A program made the translations under genes and the position numbers. Positions 43,494-56,655 of a DNA stretch of 64,000 nucleotides are shown piece by piece (position 1 is the first letter of the stretch; every line of letters starts with the position of its first letter). The notes beneath the pieces were generated by a model. The model was not told the origin of the DNA. It worked only from the letters and a program-made list of their open reading frames with translations, and made no database searches. The DNA comes from Gonapodya sp. JEL0774 (taxonomy: Eukaryota > Monoblepharomycota > Monoblepharidomycetes > Monoblepharidales > Gonapodyaceae): NCBI GenBank assembly GCA_027604505.1, contig JADIIX010000123.1, positions 1-64,000 of the forward strand, given 5' to 3'.

Positions 43494-44480
43494 TTATTCA
43501 TCATCGCCTTCAATAGCTGCACGGAATGACTGATGCCGTGTTAGATGAGAAGAGGCTATTACTTCATAAGGCGGAGAGGGCTGGTCGCGATAGTGCTCTT
43601 TCGACGTGGTCGTGGACCGTGTAGTCCATGAACCTGTTTCTCCACGAGATACTTCAGAGTCAGGTTCAACTCCCTGGTCAGGAGAGTTGAGCAATTTGCC
43701 GAAAACATCCGACATGTCCCTCCAGACGGTCCGTTTCCCAGTCTGTTTTGATACTCGCGGGGAGGCATATTTCTGAATCAAGTCTTCCTCACTGTCATAA
43801 GCATCAGCATCGTCATTCTCAATTTCATCATTCTCTGTTTGAGCCGCATTGATGGAAGAGTCCCCTGTTTCCAGTGGGGGATGAACCATGATGCTCGGCA
43901 ACGTCGTTGGAGTCAAGCCTCGTGCTGCATGTCCGTCATCAGACAGAAGAGGCTTGTGGACATTCGCCAATGGGTGTTGATAAACATTTTCTGTTTCGTA
44001 CTCCGAAGTTTCCCGCACGGGCATCCGTCGTGTTCCACGGAACGGGCGGGAGCGATATTTACTCGTGGAGCGGGATCTCCTAGTCAAGAACAAATACACT
44101 CCCGCCGAAGCGACCAGGAGCACAGTTCCCCCAATAATCAGGCCAATGATGGCAGCAAGCGGAAGTCCCGCTGACGGTGGTGGGGATACGGGTACTACAA
44201 GTGCGGACGGTGGTGGGGATATGGGTGTTACAATAGCCGAAGGTGGTGTAGGAAATTGCGAATCAAGTGGTGAGGAAGGAACCGAGAGAACTGTTGCAGA
44301 GGAGGATGGTGTAGGTGGTGTAGGTGGTAAAGGGCCCGATACAATCACAGGTGCGGAAGGTAGCGAACGGTCTGGCGTTTGAGTTGATTCGGGTGGTGCT
44401 GCAGGCGGAGGTTCTGGTACAGTTGAAGGTAGAAGTTCCATCGGTACCGAGGTTGGAATCTTTGTGAAAGTTATGTCCAT
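43494..44480 (-). CDS. single-pass membrane protein with Pro-rich ectodomain
   Basis: A 328-residue frame, ATG 44480. The first about 105 residues are Pro/Ser/Thr-rich (PSTVPEPPPAAPPESTQTPD) and include near-repeats of VVPVSPPPSA/IVTPISPPPSA, a likely O-glycosylated stalk. One helix follows (LPLAAIIGLIIGGTVLLVAS, then AGVYLFL), with a basic stop-transfer TRRSRSTSKYRSR. The cytoplasmic tail of about 190 residues is acidic and Ser/Thr-rich (IENDDADAYDSEEDLIQKYA). There is no signal peptide before the stalk in this model, so a short upstream exon encoding one may be missing. The layout resembles fungal cell-surface sensors or mucin-like proteins, but there is no WSC or other named ectodomain. 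Function unknown. Confidence 0.62.
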   Translation of the reverse strand: MDITFTKIPTSVPMELLPSTVPEPPPAAPPESTQTPDRSLPSAPVIVSGPLPPTPPTPSSSATVLSVPSSPLDSQFPTPPSAIVTPISPPPSALVVPVSPPPSAGLPLAAIIGLIIGGTVLLVASAGVYLFLTRRSRSTSKYRSRPFRGTRRMPVRETSEYETENVYQHPLANVHKPLLSDDGHAARGLTPTTLPSIMVHPPLETGDSSINAAQTENDEIENDDADAYDSEEDLIQKYASPRVSKQTGKRTVWRDMSDVFGKLLNSPDQGVEPDSEVSRGETGSWTTRSTTTSKEHYRDQPSPPYEVIASSHLTRHQSFRAAIEGDDE

Positions 44481-44974
44481 CTGTCAAAACAATACAACGG
44501 CTGTGGGAGGGATCTGTCATGGTTTCGTTCAACCACGGCTCGTCACATTCAGATACGATGGTCAGCGCTTTTTCGGCAACAGAGCAACACTTACAGTTTC
44601 AGTTCCGAGGCCAGACGAGATATTCCAGCAGAGGCAGCTTTTTGTGATGCAGGAAGAGCAAGATACACCGATACCACGAGGGGGACGGAAAAACTGCCTC
44701 GCAGCGATAGCGGGACTAGAGATTCAATCTTCATTCGCAGGCATCCGGTTGTTTATGAACTCGCGGATGGTGAAAATCTGTTGGAACCCCTGTGTGATGT
44801 TTTAGTGTTGGTTTACTACTTGGCTTTGAGGCTGGCTCCTCCCACTCCCGCGCCGCAGCAGTCCTCGACAAGCCACTCAAAACTCAATATGTACTTGAAT
44901 TGCGGAGATTCGCGGTATCGATATTCGCATGTTTATGACACTTGTTAATTATCATGTTTGCGAAGGTACCAGTC
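44481..44974. other. intergenic region between tandem minus-strand genes
   Basis: This lies between the 3' end of the Vps10 gene and the start of the membrane-protein gene. It may hide a signal-peptide exon for the latter; I could not identify one. Confidence 0.4.
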
Positions 44975-47900
44975 CTATTCGTCGTCATCAAAATCTTCCT
45001 CCAAGCTGTGTGGGTTGGCATAGTTACCATTCGTTCCACTTGTTCGCCACCCGTCGTCATCTGTCGTTGCCACACTCTGGTATCTGCGCCCGCGGAGTCG
45101 ATCCACGACCCAGTCATAGCCATCCAGTACCTTGTTCACCACCCACCGTCCTCCAAGACCGACAGCCTCCCAAGAAAGCTCTCCAACTGCGCGAACATAC
45201 TGTCCGGCAGTTTGCAATGCAGGCTCCATCTGCCGCATAAACCCAGGACCCCCTCGGGACATCGTTGAACCACGGATCAGGCTTTCGTCATCAGGGAGCC
45301 TGCAGAAATGCGCGAGAAGAGAGTCCAAAGGTCGGGCACCCGAAACATCTGCTGTTGCATCATGAAACAAAACACCCACATGATTCGCTGGGGCGCCCGA
45401 GTGTACATGTAGTACCCTGCGCCCGCAAAAACTCCAATGAATCCTAGGGCGAGCCCCGCAATCGCACCTGACGACCACTTATGGGAGTCTGAAGAGAACC
45501 AAATAAATTAGTACGAATAAAGGAGTCGACAGGAGGTTTCTGCATCGCGTTCAAAACATACCTCCGCACGCCAGAGCATGATCCGGCACATCTAGTGTAA
45601 GACCTCCGAGGCATGCAGACAAAGGTGTCTTACGATACCCTGTAGACAAGCCGTACCACCCATTCTTGCAACTTGTCTGCGGCATCTCAGCACCATCTGC
45701 CAGAACACAAGACCCATTCTCGGCACGGACAAAATTGTAGTCGCTAGCACACGACAGGCGGTGTCATTCCTCAAGGACAGACAACCACGAAGGATCTCGC
45801 CAAGCGCTTACCACTGGAAATCATGCACAGTGCATTTACAGCTCTTCTGAACGACGAGGGGGTTCTCGTTGAACTTCTGCCCCACGAAACATTCACTCTC
45901 CCGCTTTCGACGGTAGTACTGAACCTCACGACCGAAGAGACACGGATGGTCGTTGGCGTTTGACTGGGGCGACCACAGTTCGAAATCACTCTTCGAGGGA
46001 TCTTGCATGTCGAGCGTGCCTATCGAAAATGACAAGATAGTTTGAGGGAACGCCGGCGAAAGGAGGGTCTCGTTCCACGTCGCTTACATTGCCGGGTTCG
46101 TAAAGCCTCGAAATTGAGGTAAATTGCGACATCTCTACCGTCTATATCGGTCACGTCGTCCTTGATCAAGTGACCCAAGAGAACAAACTGCTGGCTCGTT
46201 GAGTCAGGCTCGGATAAGATGTTGGTTACGCGGACTTTCTGAGAACCCTTGTCAACGAAAACGTACTCCTGCCAGGTTAGACCCATGTTCAAGGAGTAGC
46301 TTTTTGAAGAACCAAAAGAGGCGGAATCAGCATCCATCGAGATCATTCAGACACATCTACCAGCAATACTCAACACAACACGGTCCGTAGGCTCCTCGTC
46401 GTTGACAAGAATGATAATAGCACCATGGTCGCCAAACTTGTACATATGCGCATCTTTGTGAACCTCAACCCATGTCTTGCCAGCATCGCGGGTCAAGAAG
46501 GTGTTGCCGTCGTTGTATTTCGTGAGATGAGGCCCAACGTTCCCTACCGCCAACATCAATCCAACAGCGGATGTCGAGCTGAACTGGTTTCGAGGATCAT
46601 GCCGCTCAGTGTAGCTGTGCAAGTTCAACAAGCATCCCTACAAGCAATTTAAGGGAAACCATTGGTTGGAAATAAAGGCTCAAAGCTAGAACAGACGAGG
46701 GCAAAAAAAAGTGAGGTTGGAGCCCACGGACACTCACGGGGCAGTCGTACTTCGTTCCATCCGATCCAACAGCGGGAGGTGTCAATGTAGTCCAGCTACC
46801 ACCATCATCAAATGAGATCAAGGTTCGGATTTCCTTCGGTTGGCCAGCAGCTGCCGCTACTGGATTCATGACTTGATTGATCATGGCAATACCTTGAATG
46901 CCTTGCATTTTCTCAAAGTCGACGAAACTGCACAGTGGGGTTGATGAACATTCTTGGTTGAGTTGCTTCTGACACACACTCACCCTCTGGAATCTCGGTT
47001 CGTGTTTTCGACTGCTTTTGTGTAATATGTGCCGTTCCAATTCGAAATCAGAAGTGTTCCACTCTCGGCGTTCGTAAGAGTGTTCGTGAAAACGTCAATA
47101 AATATAGACCCAGTTGTGGATTCCAAAACGGTGTAACCCTTTCAAGCGGAACCTGCATTGAGAGGATATTCCTCATTGGGCCGTCACTGCTACTCACATG
47201 ACTAGGGACTCTGAAGTTCGGAGGGAACTTCGCAGGAGCGAACGTTTTTCCATCAACGCTGACATAAAGATTCAGGAACTTCTGGTCCCCAATGCTCTTT
47301 TCAAGATGGGCGATAGAAATTCACGGGTGCGGGGAAATTCGATAAAAAATTTTAAGTCTTACCTCCACTTCAGCGACGACCATGAACTCCGCGAAGAGTG
47401 CATAACCCAGAACGTTATTGGCAACGACCGTTGCTGGAGTATCCTCGCCGTGAGAGAAAAAGTCTTCCGAACGGACGATGTGCATGTTAGTCCTCGGCAG
47501 AAGTTTTTGATTGCCCTCCTTGACTTTGAAAGTGTGGCAAAACACCAACGTCTCAGGTGCGTCAGAGAATTTAGCTTCGCTTCCCCAGACGCATGTGTCC
47601 ACATAGTTAGTGAGAGATTTCCAAGTTAGGCCTGCGTTTTGAGTGTAGAATGCCTGCAGCGAGGAGGATCACTCTCAGGAATTAAATCCTGCAAGATTCT
47701 GACCTCTTTAACTCACATTCGCCTCGCAGCGATCATTCGGTGCACCAGCGGCGCATTCTGGTGAGCTACCAACAAAAATCCACCAGCCAGGGTGCGATGA
47801 ATGAAACTGAAGAACTCGTTGGTTGAGGGTGTTGGGGTCAAAGGGTACCACGAAAGACTTGAATGTCTTCCCTTTATCCTCGGTATACCAAATCGTTTTG

Positions 47901-50900
47901 GACTGTCCTAGGAAGAAGGCCTGCGAATATAAAATCATCTTGGTGACTGGAAAGCGCAGAACAGAAAGTGATGGGGCTGCCCACTTGACTCTTCAGATGC
48001 GCGTTCGCGATTATTGTGTCACACTTCAAGTTTTCGAGTCCCAAGGGAATACTCCAAGAAGACCCTTCGTCGTAGCTGATCCTAAGAACCCCTTCAATGT
48101 CTCGGATCATAAGGGTCTACATGAAATATGAGATCGAATCACTGACTCCATAGTGTTCCATGATGCCTTACCCTAGAGTCTTCAAAATACAGCCAGTCAG
48201 CTACTGCAGTGGGGAAGATTGTCTGCGAGAAGAGCTTATTTGCACATATTGACTTGAAACCACGACGACCGAACATTCCGTACCGTCTTCTTCAGAATAC
48301 CAGCAGCGGGAGCTCCCACTTGATTGTCTAACCATGCAATAATCAAGAGATTACGAATGCATCAGAGACTAGGCACCCGACGAGGAAACAGTACCTTCAC
48401 CGCAGATCTTTTCCACTTGCTTTTCCAAATCCATTCCTCCTTCGCAGGTACTTATTGCGATCTTCCGATAACTATTGGAAGCAAATTGAAATAATTAAGA
48501 TGATGAACGAAACACGACGGTGGTTCATTACATACCCGGAGCGACCCATATACTTGCTGCCTTTGGCACAATCCGCGGGTGCAAGTGGATCAGGACCAGC
48601 GAGCACACAATCATGCGTGGTTTCGTCCCGCCAGTAGTTATGATCACTAATGGACGGTGCATTAACATCCGAAAAGCGAAGTGTGATACGTTACGATGTG
48701 CATTTACCACTCAAAATCTCGCACAGTGCATGGGCAGTTGCGCAACCGTTCGTGAGAACCGGTGTACAGCTCTCCGACATAGCACTGAGCGTCACTCTTT
48801 CGTCGATAAAAAATTTCCTGTGTGCCAAGGAGTCGATTACAAAGTCGCGCTAGCATGATACCGACGTAACTTGCCTCATGTCCCAGGAAACATTTTGTAC
48901 CTCCGCCATCAAACGATGGTGACCACTTTTCAAAATCACCTTGTGCTGGATCCTCATTGAAGTTGCCTAATTGGAGATTTGTGTCGCATGCATGTATGCA
49001 AAAGCTTTGTCGATTTGCACACACTCACATTTTCTTCCAAGCAACTGAGAAAAGTCCAATCGTGTGATGACATTACTCTGCTGCGACGCTGATACCACCG
49101 TGAATCGCATACTTGTAGATTTTGGTTCGGTTATAAGTAACCGCACTCGCATGGGGGTATCAGAAAACTTATACTCGGACCACGTGGCACCATAATCCGT
49201 GGAGTAGAGAACCGTGTCAGTAGCAACACCTTCTGCAACAATGACGAGCAGCCCTCCGTGATCACCGAACTTCCACAGGTGTTGTCCTGCTCGGAATTCG
49301 GTCCACGAAGCTCCACCATCGCGGGAAATGAACATGCTGGCCTTATTGTACACGTCCAGATGGTCTCCGACATTCCCAACTCCCATAATTATGCCAGGCG
49401 CGGACCCTGCTGAGAATATGGTTCCACCATGAGCTGCACTAAGCGTTGAGACGGAATGAAAGTTAAGGCGACAAGTCTGAAGACGCGGATTTTCGAAACT
49501 GATTAAGAAAAAGCAGAACCAATACTACAAGCACTTCAAACACATACCGATTGGCAGGCGAAGGGTTTTCCATCGACTCCTACTTTGGGAGCGGGTAGGA
49601 GCTCCCAAGAAGCTCCTATTTTATCCACAACAAGCATTCAGTACATTCCAATACCAATAATAAAACAATATGCATCTCACCGTTGTCAAATGAAATTTTG
49701 GAGACTACTTGCTTCGATTCACCCGCAGTCGCGGCAGTTGGATTTGCCACCACGTTGGCAATGATTATACCATCCAAGCCCTTTATGACCTCAAAGTCCA
49801 CAATGCCATTAAGATTTTTGTTCGTGAATTGAAGGGATTTTGTAAAGTATGCCCCATCAGAGTCTGAGGAGAAGAGCATTCCATAGGTGCCTGTAGTCGC
49901 GAATGAACTGGTAACATCGAGGAAGAGATTTCCTGGGTGAGATTCGAGGAGAGTGAAGGCGTTCTTGTCAATTGTTTGAGATGGCGGGAACTGAGCCTCT
50001 TTGAAGTTGCGGCCATCTTTGGAGACATGGATTTGGAGCTGATCATTCGACTCCTTGAATATGTCAGAAGCGTCAGTCAGGAGACTTGGTAGAATGTCGA
50101 GGCTCTCGATATTTAAAGAACGTACCACAGCAACAACGAGGAATCCACTGATGACGAAAAACTCCACGACATTCTGCATCAACACGGTTCGTGTGCTGCC
50201 ATCGTTGCCTTCAAGCAATACCAGTTGAAGAGTTTGATCACCCAATCCAGCTTCCCGGCCGTCCTGTCCAAATCCGTCTCCGTTTTTGTTGGTGTACGAA
50301 GTGCAATACACAGCATCCTTTCCGACAGCAGGGGCAGTGAAGTTTAAGTCCCTGCTCCAGAGACACTTTCGGACCCACGTATCGATAGGGCCGTGCCAGT
50401 GAGCCCCATGATCTTTCGTTATGAAAACTTCCGTGTAACAATCCGGGGTTCCGGGACATTTTCCGTCCTTCATTCCCACCCAAACCAACCAATCTTTCTC
50501 TTCAGGGTGAAAGTCGACCACTGGAGCACCCAGACGATTCCACACAACACCATCCGGTGTTGAGATTTTCTGAAGTGACTCTTTTTTGTTGACATTTGTA
50601 GCGTATCCTTGGAGACGATCAGGACTGTAGTAACTGAAGCCATCTTCGCCGAAAACGTAGACTCTTTTGCTGTCGGCGTCCGATACGCCAAACGCGTGAA
50701 TTGGACCCAATTCGCTCAGGACCTTCAGCCAGGTGCCGCCTTCGTCGCCACTCCACCATATCGTTTGCGCAGCGGTCCGGATGAACAAAACAGGACTATC
50801 CGGGAAGTAAACGAGCGACTCAACTTCCTGTCCATTAGGTAGGATCGTGCTTTGATGTGACACTCCCTTCGCTGGTGGCGGAGAAGTGGTCACGGGACAA

Positions 50901-53802
50901 TCACGCTCCACTGGGTCGTCCAGCTGCTTTCCTCCGACACACACGTCCCCTGGCTTCTTCACGTAGCCGCTCTTCCCACTGTACTTTGTTCCTGGGCTGC
51001 AAGTCGCGGGCACATCGGGATCCACTCCATTGGGCCAATTGGCAGAACAAGACAGAGTTTGAGCTGGGTCATCTGATCCTCGCATGTAGTGTATATCACA
51101 ATCGAAGTCCACTTCTGCACAGTCGCACTTCTTGGTCCACGTCGGAATATCCTTGAGGAACTCGCCAACTATACAATCACGATCGGCTTTTCGTCTATAC
51201 CACCCTATTTCCTCCCCAAGGATGCAATCACTTCCTCCCACGTAGTCCCTGGGCTTCCAAAGCTCAAAGTCAGAGCTCGTGTCGTCGCTCCTCACGCACT
51301 TCTTTGGGAAGACACCCGAAAAATCGAGCGACATGGCGTACCAGCTCATGTCTGGATACTTAACAACGGCCAAAAACTTGGCTGACGTCGAGTCTGATGT
51401 CGTGAGAATCGATTCCAGCTCAAAAACACCCTTGTCCTTTGGCAACTTGTCAAGAGAATGAGTGATCCACGTCTTGCCATAGTTTTTAGACCACCTGATT
51501 TCCCCTGACTGACCTAAAACTACGATTCCTCCTTGGTCGCCCACCCCAGACTCAGTATCTCCCTTCATTACTGGGAACCAGTCCGCTCCGCCATTGATCG
51601 ACATGAATGTATCCGACTGGGATTTAGGAAGCAGAAACTCACCCACACTGCCGACGCCAAAGAGCACTCCCGGTGCGGAGCTCGAAAAGCTCGATTCACC
51701 TTCGGTAAGCCCGTGCAAGTGGAGGCTACACTTGACCCCTACTGGACATGTGTACGGATTGCCGTCCAAATCCTTCTCCGGAGCCTTAATGGGACCCCAC
51801 GTCCGTCCATCGTCCCAGCTTACCGCGGTCGTGAGGCGCTTGCCGATTGCCGGATTCGTGTCGACCTCTTGCCAGTTAAGGACGACATTGGCAGCAACCA
51901 CACCTTCGTACACGCCTTCGCCTTTGCCAACGTCCCACCGCTCAAAGTCCACACTGCCGGAGAGGTCGTGGTTCGTATGTGGGAGGGTGGGGAGAAACCG
52001 GGTCCCCGTGGAATCTGACACATAAAGAGTACCATACAAGGTACTCGAGCCTCCGTTGCCCCGGCCCTTCGTCTGGTCTAGGTCTACGAACAGGGCATGA
52101 ACAGCTGACGGGACAATCGTATACGACTGAACCGTGGAGAGTGTAATGCATGAAGATACATTCGCAGATGTGTTGCTCGTATCGTAACTCACATGCTCTG
52201 TAAACCCTGCTCTCGCGGGAAACTGCGCTCTCCCAAACTTCTTTCCGTCCGTGGAAACGTAAAGCTCCACACCGGTTTCGTCTTGCGGATTCTGATTGGT
52301 GTGTATGGAAAGTGGATGAAATCTGCTAAACCACGGGAAGCACAAATGTTGCGAACTTACCACCGCGACTACCACAAACTTGTTGACAACCGCCAATCCC
52401 ACCACAAAGCCCTCTCTTTGAGTCAGTCCTTCTCCCAGAACCACATTTGTCTTACTACCTCCGTCTGTGCTGGAATACATGACCAACTTGGAATCCTTGA
52501 GCTTGGAAAGAGCTCCCCCTTCTCCTGGAGGAGTCACAACGCAGTACACGGCCTGCTCCGGTGCTTGATCGAAATACTTATTCCCACGAGCCCAGACACA
52601 CCCGGAAGTGTACCGTTCCAGCAAAGTGAAACCCGGCACAGGATACGCTGTGCTGGCGTACGTGTCGTCGTAGCAGGACCGAACACCCCCGAAGCCCTTA
52701 TCGCTGCACCGACGGACGTGTGCGAGAAGATAAAGTCGCTCGAGGGAGTGGAAGCCGAGCACGTTTTCTCCTGTGTCCAGATCGAGTTCGCCAGGGGTTG
52801 CGAAATGGGACCACGTCGTTCCGTGATCGGTTGTGAAGTAGTGGGTGGTTCCAGATGTGAGGAGGAAAGCCTATGCAATGATGTAAGAAAAGCACGCTCG
52901 ATTATTTTAACACCAATAAGTAACCAAATGAAGCAGAGGACCACGACCCGTGTTTGAGCCAGCTCTGCGCCTTCAACATACCGTGTCGGGGAAGTGCGGA
53001 TGCCGCAAAACGGCGTGAACCTGACCCTCAGGTACATCGGCTCGGGACCAAGTTTTACCCTGATCTGCAGACCGATAAATGGTGCGTTTGGTGGCTGTGA
53101 GGACGAGAATGACCTGAAGACGGCAAAAGATAGATTCAGCATAAGGGGGAGCAAAGCTCAGATTCTCATGACGATGGCCAGTCGTGAAGTAATCGCAGAA
53201 TTGACATCTGCCCAGAACCAATCGCTCAGAGTATGTCTCGCAGATCTCTCTACAAACGGCGTCCCAGGTGGCGAGGCGCAATTCGGGCACATTCCACAGG
53301 TTTCGACCTGCTCACAGGAGTGAATGGCCAAGGTACTCACTTCACTCTCCTTGAGATACACGATCTTCCGAGGAGGGTCGTCGAAGGCGAACAATGAGTC
53401 TGCTACTTGGGCATCCTGGGGGTCCCTCCTGACAACTCTCCGTTCAAAGTGCTCCGATTGTTCAGCTCCTGAGGGTATATCTCGATGGAAAAGGTCGGCG
53501 GCGCCGTCGGAAATGTCTCTCACGCCGTGGTTGGTTGAGGAAACTCGAAAGAACGCGTTGGACGTTGATCCCTCCGGAATGTGCTCTCTTTTCACAAAGC
53601 TTTTTCGCGTTTCATCGGCAGGTGAGCGATACGTGAGCCTCGATGTGACAATGGTTCCGAAATGAGGGTCCGTTCGAGGTGCGAGGCGGAGAGCTGGGTG
53701 AGAATCATGTGATGCCGACGCAAGGAGGAAGGACTGAAGGGCAAGAACAGCAGACAAGGCGAGCAAAACAGGTGATGCGAATCGTAAAAAAGACCGTGGC
53801 AT
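44975..53802 (-). CDS. VPS10: Vps10/sortilin-family sorting receptor with three Vps10 modules
   Basis: It starts [20 protein letters not shown] (ATG 53802), a signal peptide, followed by a propeptide-like basic stretch. Three successive ten-bladed-propeller modules follow, each with Asp-box turns and a Cys-rich end. Module 1 (about 53130-50900) has [24 protein letters not shown] and the Cys block [10 protein letters not shown]. Module 2 (about 50880-48410) has [24 protein letters not shown] and CPCTVRDF. Module 3 (about 48300-45590) has [24 protein letters not shown] and CKCTVHDF. A membrane helix ([20 protein letters not shown], about 45470-45405) leads to a tail ending [11 protein letters not shown] (TAG 44977-44975). 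Vps10 carries vacuolar hydrolases from Golgi to endosome and is recycled by retromer. Yeast Vps10 has two modules, so the third is unusual. Many introns; several exon edges are approximate. Confidence 0.87.
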
Positions 53803-55077
53803 GTCTTTGGGAATAAACTCGACGAGGTATGTATAATGAATGTGGTTGACCACTTTGAAACTGGAGGAACTGGTTAAAGTCAGGAAACAAAAAAACTCCT
53901 CGGAGTGATTTAGTAATCCCGTCTCTCCTGGTGCTGACGTTTCGCGAGCGACCAGTTAGCTCTCGTCCAGTGATCGGTTGTCATCGGCAAAACGAATGCT
54001 CGGTGGACAGTGGGGTGTTCCTTCAAGAGCTCCATCTTTACCATAGCAAAACACATGTCCAGAGTGGATGTCATCGCCTCTTTGGCCTAATCCCCCCAAT
54101 TCAATACCTCATCCTTCGATGTTCGATATATTTACCTTCACGGTTGGCAATGAAACCACCGCCCGAATTCCGGCGTCAAGTACAGCGTCCCCAAGTTAAT
54201 CCTGGCTTGATGCGTCCTGTTGTTTCTATCGCTGTCGTTATTCAACTTGACGTCGATTCAAGTTGCGAAATGGAGTCAAGTTTTATGGAAAGCCGACATC
54301 GCAACCCCGTGGACCACATCCAAACGAAGGCCCCAGCACTCAGTTTGGTGGGACCCAAATCTTTCTTCATATTAATGAAATGCGTGGTTACTTGGTGGAA
54401 AATCGCAAATTTTGTTAAAGGTTTCGGAATTTTGTGGGCAGCTCGTGATAAACTTTTGTCGATTTTCATTGTCAAATCACTTAGCTACTTCATCTTTACA
54501 GAAGACTCTGCAGGTTCTTGTTGGAGAACATTGGTGATTGTGGGTAACGAAAGATTACTTTCCAGCACAGCTCGAGGCGGGGACCGGCACATTTAGTCAG
54601 AAAAAAATCCACACATGACCTCCGCGTCCAGACGGGACGTAGCCGCGGTGGCTGAAGCCCCGCTTGACGATGTTAGTCTCTTGTTTTCTCTGAATCTTGT
54701 GGAGCTTCGGGAATCCGGATGGTTGTTCAGCCAGTTGGGAATCGGACATTCGCACAGTTCTCAACTGTCGAGGCAGAGCCTACTTACCAGTTGCTCGTAC
54801 TGGGCCTTGAAATAAAAGGATTGAGTGAGCCGTATTGTCGAAAGTGGAATCTGAAAGCTTGGATGGTCACGTCATGGATCACTCGGTCAGAAGTCAATGG
54901 GTGGGGGATGTGTCCGCAGGTCCCAAACACGGAGAAGCGCAAGGAAGGGACTCGCCTTTGTTGTTGGTGTTTTTGTGGGGGGATAGTCACCGAATGCCGG
55001 GTCGATAGCCCGTGTGGTTCCAGAACAATCACGCCGGCACCCTCTGCTTCACCTTGCTTCACCTACTTCTGGAACTA
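53803..55077. other. divergent promoter region, possible eIF3h first exon
   Basis: This lies between the Vps10 gene (-) and eIF3h (+). A small exon at 54615-54671 (MTSASRRDVAAVAEAPLDD, GTTAGT donor) could be the first exon of eIF3h. A long plus-strand frame at 53931-54596 has no recognisable domain or credible start. Confidence 0.4.
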
Positions 55078-56205
55078 ATGGTGACTCCAAAATTCGGATT
55101 CAAACAGGTCCGCATCACCTCAGTCGAAATAGACGCCCTCGTTGCCCTCCAAATCACGAAACACTGCCGAGAGTCCCTCCCTGCCACTGTCACTGGACAA
55201 ATCCTTGGGGTTGATGTCGGCCCCGTTCTCCATATTACCTATTCCTTCCCCTTCACCGCCACCTCTACCTCAGACGAGAGTGGTCCTGATAGTGGCGAGG
55301 TTGACTACGATGACTTGGACGGTACCCAGTACCAGGTCAACATGCTCAAACGCCTGCGGCAGATGAATTACGACGTGCACAATGTCGGATGGTACCGCAC
55401 CGCCGACCTCAACCTTTTCGAGCAAACCTTCATCGACAACCAGGTCCAGTACCAACGCGCCTTCGCCAACTCCGTCGTCATCGCCTACGACCCCCTCAAA
55501 TCCCAACAAGGTGCTCTCGGCCTCTGCGCATACCGCCTCACTCCAACGTTCCTTACAATGTACCGCGAAGGTCGATTCACGGCAGAGGCGATCGCCGCGT
55601 CGGGCCTGACCTTTTCCAAGGTCCTGGAATCCATCCCCGTCCGCGTGCGGACAGGGAAGCTGGCTGGCGCGCTTATGGCTCGTCTGGAAGAGGCTGCCGC
55701 CAACCCATCTAGTGTCGCTCGGTCTGTTTCTGCGCCTAACCCTACTTTCAACCCCAACCGCATTCCTCCAACTGCGCCTCTCAGTCCTAATCTCGATGTA
55801 CTCGAGCTTTCTTTCGAAAACTATCTGGAGCAGCGATTAGATTCTATGCTTCAGGAAGCGGAGAATCAGTACCAGGACCAGCAACGATGGGGCTGGTGGA
55901 GCCGCAACTACAACCGTGAACTAACTCGTGCAAATCAAACAGTACAGAAGCGGCGGCAGGAAAATGCGAGCAGGGCTGCCAACAACCTGGCACCCCTGTG
56001 GTCGGAGGAGGACATGCAACCCAACAGCACCGCCCTACAAAGGATCGCTGCAAATGAGCCCAGCAGGCTCGAAAGCTTGCTGATCGCAAAGAGATTGGAC
56101 GCTTACTCGAGACAGGTGAATCAGTTTGCGGGACCAGGTCTCGCTAAGATGTATGTTACGAAGGCTATCCAGGACTTGGCACTGGCCGGAGGAGCGGACG
56201 TGTGA
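55078..56205 (+). CDS. eukaryotic translation initiation factor 3 subunit h
   Basis: An MPN-domain protein of eIF3, which scaffolds the 43S pre-initiation complex. The domain starts VRITSVEIDALVALQITKHC, then GQILGVDVGPVLHITYSFPF, YDVHNVGWYRTADLNLFEQT, SVVIAYDPLKSQQGALGLCA and YRLTPTFLTMYREGRFTAEA. The JAMM metal residues are missing, as in all eIF3h: a non-catalytic MPN. The C-terminal helical region reads FENYLEQRLDSMLQEAENQY, then NYNRELTRANQTVQKRRQEN, ending TKAIQDLALAGGADV at TGA 56203-56205. From 55078 onward it is one exon. The start is uncertain: TTCAAACAG before VRITS (AG at 55106-55107) is a good acceptor, so translation may begin in an upstream exon at 54615 instead of ATG 55078. 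A low-complexity SVSAPNPTFNPNRIPPTAP insert follows the MPN domain. Confidence 0.9.
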   Translation: MVTPKFGFKQVRITSVEIDALVALQITKHCRESLPATVTGQILGVDVGPVLHITYSFPFTATSTSDESGPDSGEVDYDDLDGTQYQVNMLKRLRQMNYDVHNVGWYRTADLNLFEQTFIDNQVQYQRAFANSVVIAYDPLKSQQGALGLCAYRLTPTFLTMYREGRFTAEAIAASGLTFSKVLESIPVRVRTGKLAGALMARLEEAAANPSSVARSVSAPNPTFNPNRIPPTAPLSPNLDVLELSFENYLEQRLDSMLQEAENQYQDQQRWGWWSRNYNRELTRANQTVQKRRQENASRAANNLAPLWSEEDMQPNSTALQRIAANEPSRLESLLIAKRLDAYSRQVNQFAGPGLAKMYVTKAIQDLALAGGADV

Positions 56206-56655
56206 ATGGAAATTGAGGGGAGGGAGAATGAGCGTCCGTGGTAATGTTTAAGGACGTATCAGATAGCCTGAGAACGCTCCTGCCCTTCTAGTTGTAGTGT
56301 GTTGTGTTTGTGAATCTCAATTGCCTCACACTTCACAAATGAATGACTTCCCACTTCTAACTACTGCTTGGAAACAACGAAGGAAGAAACTTAAAGGCGC
56401 GATGAATCTCGTGTTTATTCGTCATCTTCGCAAAGCCTTGAAAACCCGGTATTGTCTCCTGACGTTTCGTCCCAAAGCTTCCCATTCCATTTTGGCTCTG
56501 CTTGGGTCGTGGACGTGCAATCGATTACGATATGAGTTTAGCTCAAATCTGTGAATTTGTAGGTGAAGGATGCAATTATACAAGAAGGACGAAGAGAGAA
56601 TGTCCGATGGTGAACTCAGAACTTAGAAACAACAAAGTGGCCAATCGTCTAGATC
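56206..56655. other. convergent intergenic region
   Basis: This lies between the 3' ends of eIF3h (+) and the calcium ATPase (-). No coding signal. Confidence 0.5.

Noticed and set aside
53931-54596. 221-residue plus-strand ORF
   Set aside because: Poor start context, irregular composition and no domain; it lies in the divergent promoter region of Vps10 and eIF3h.
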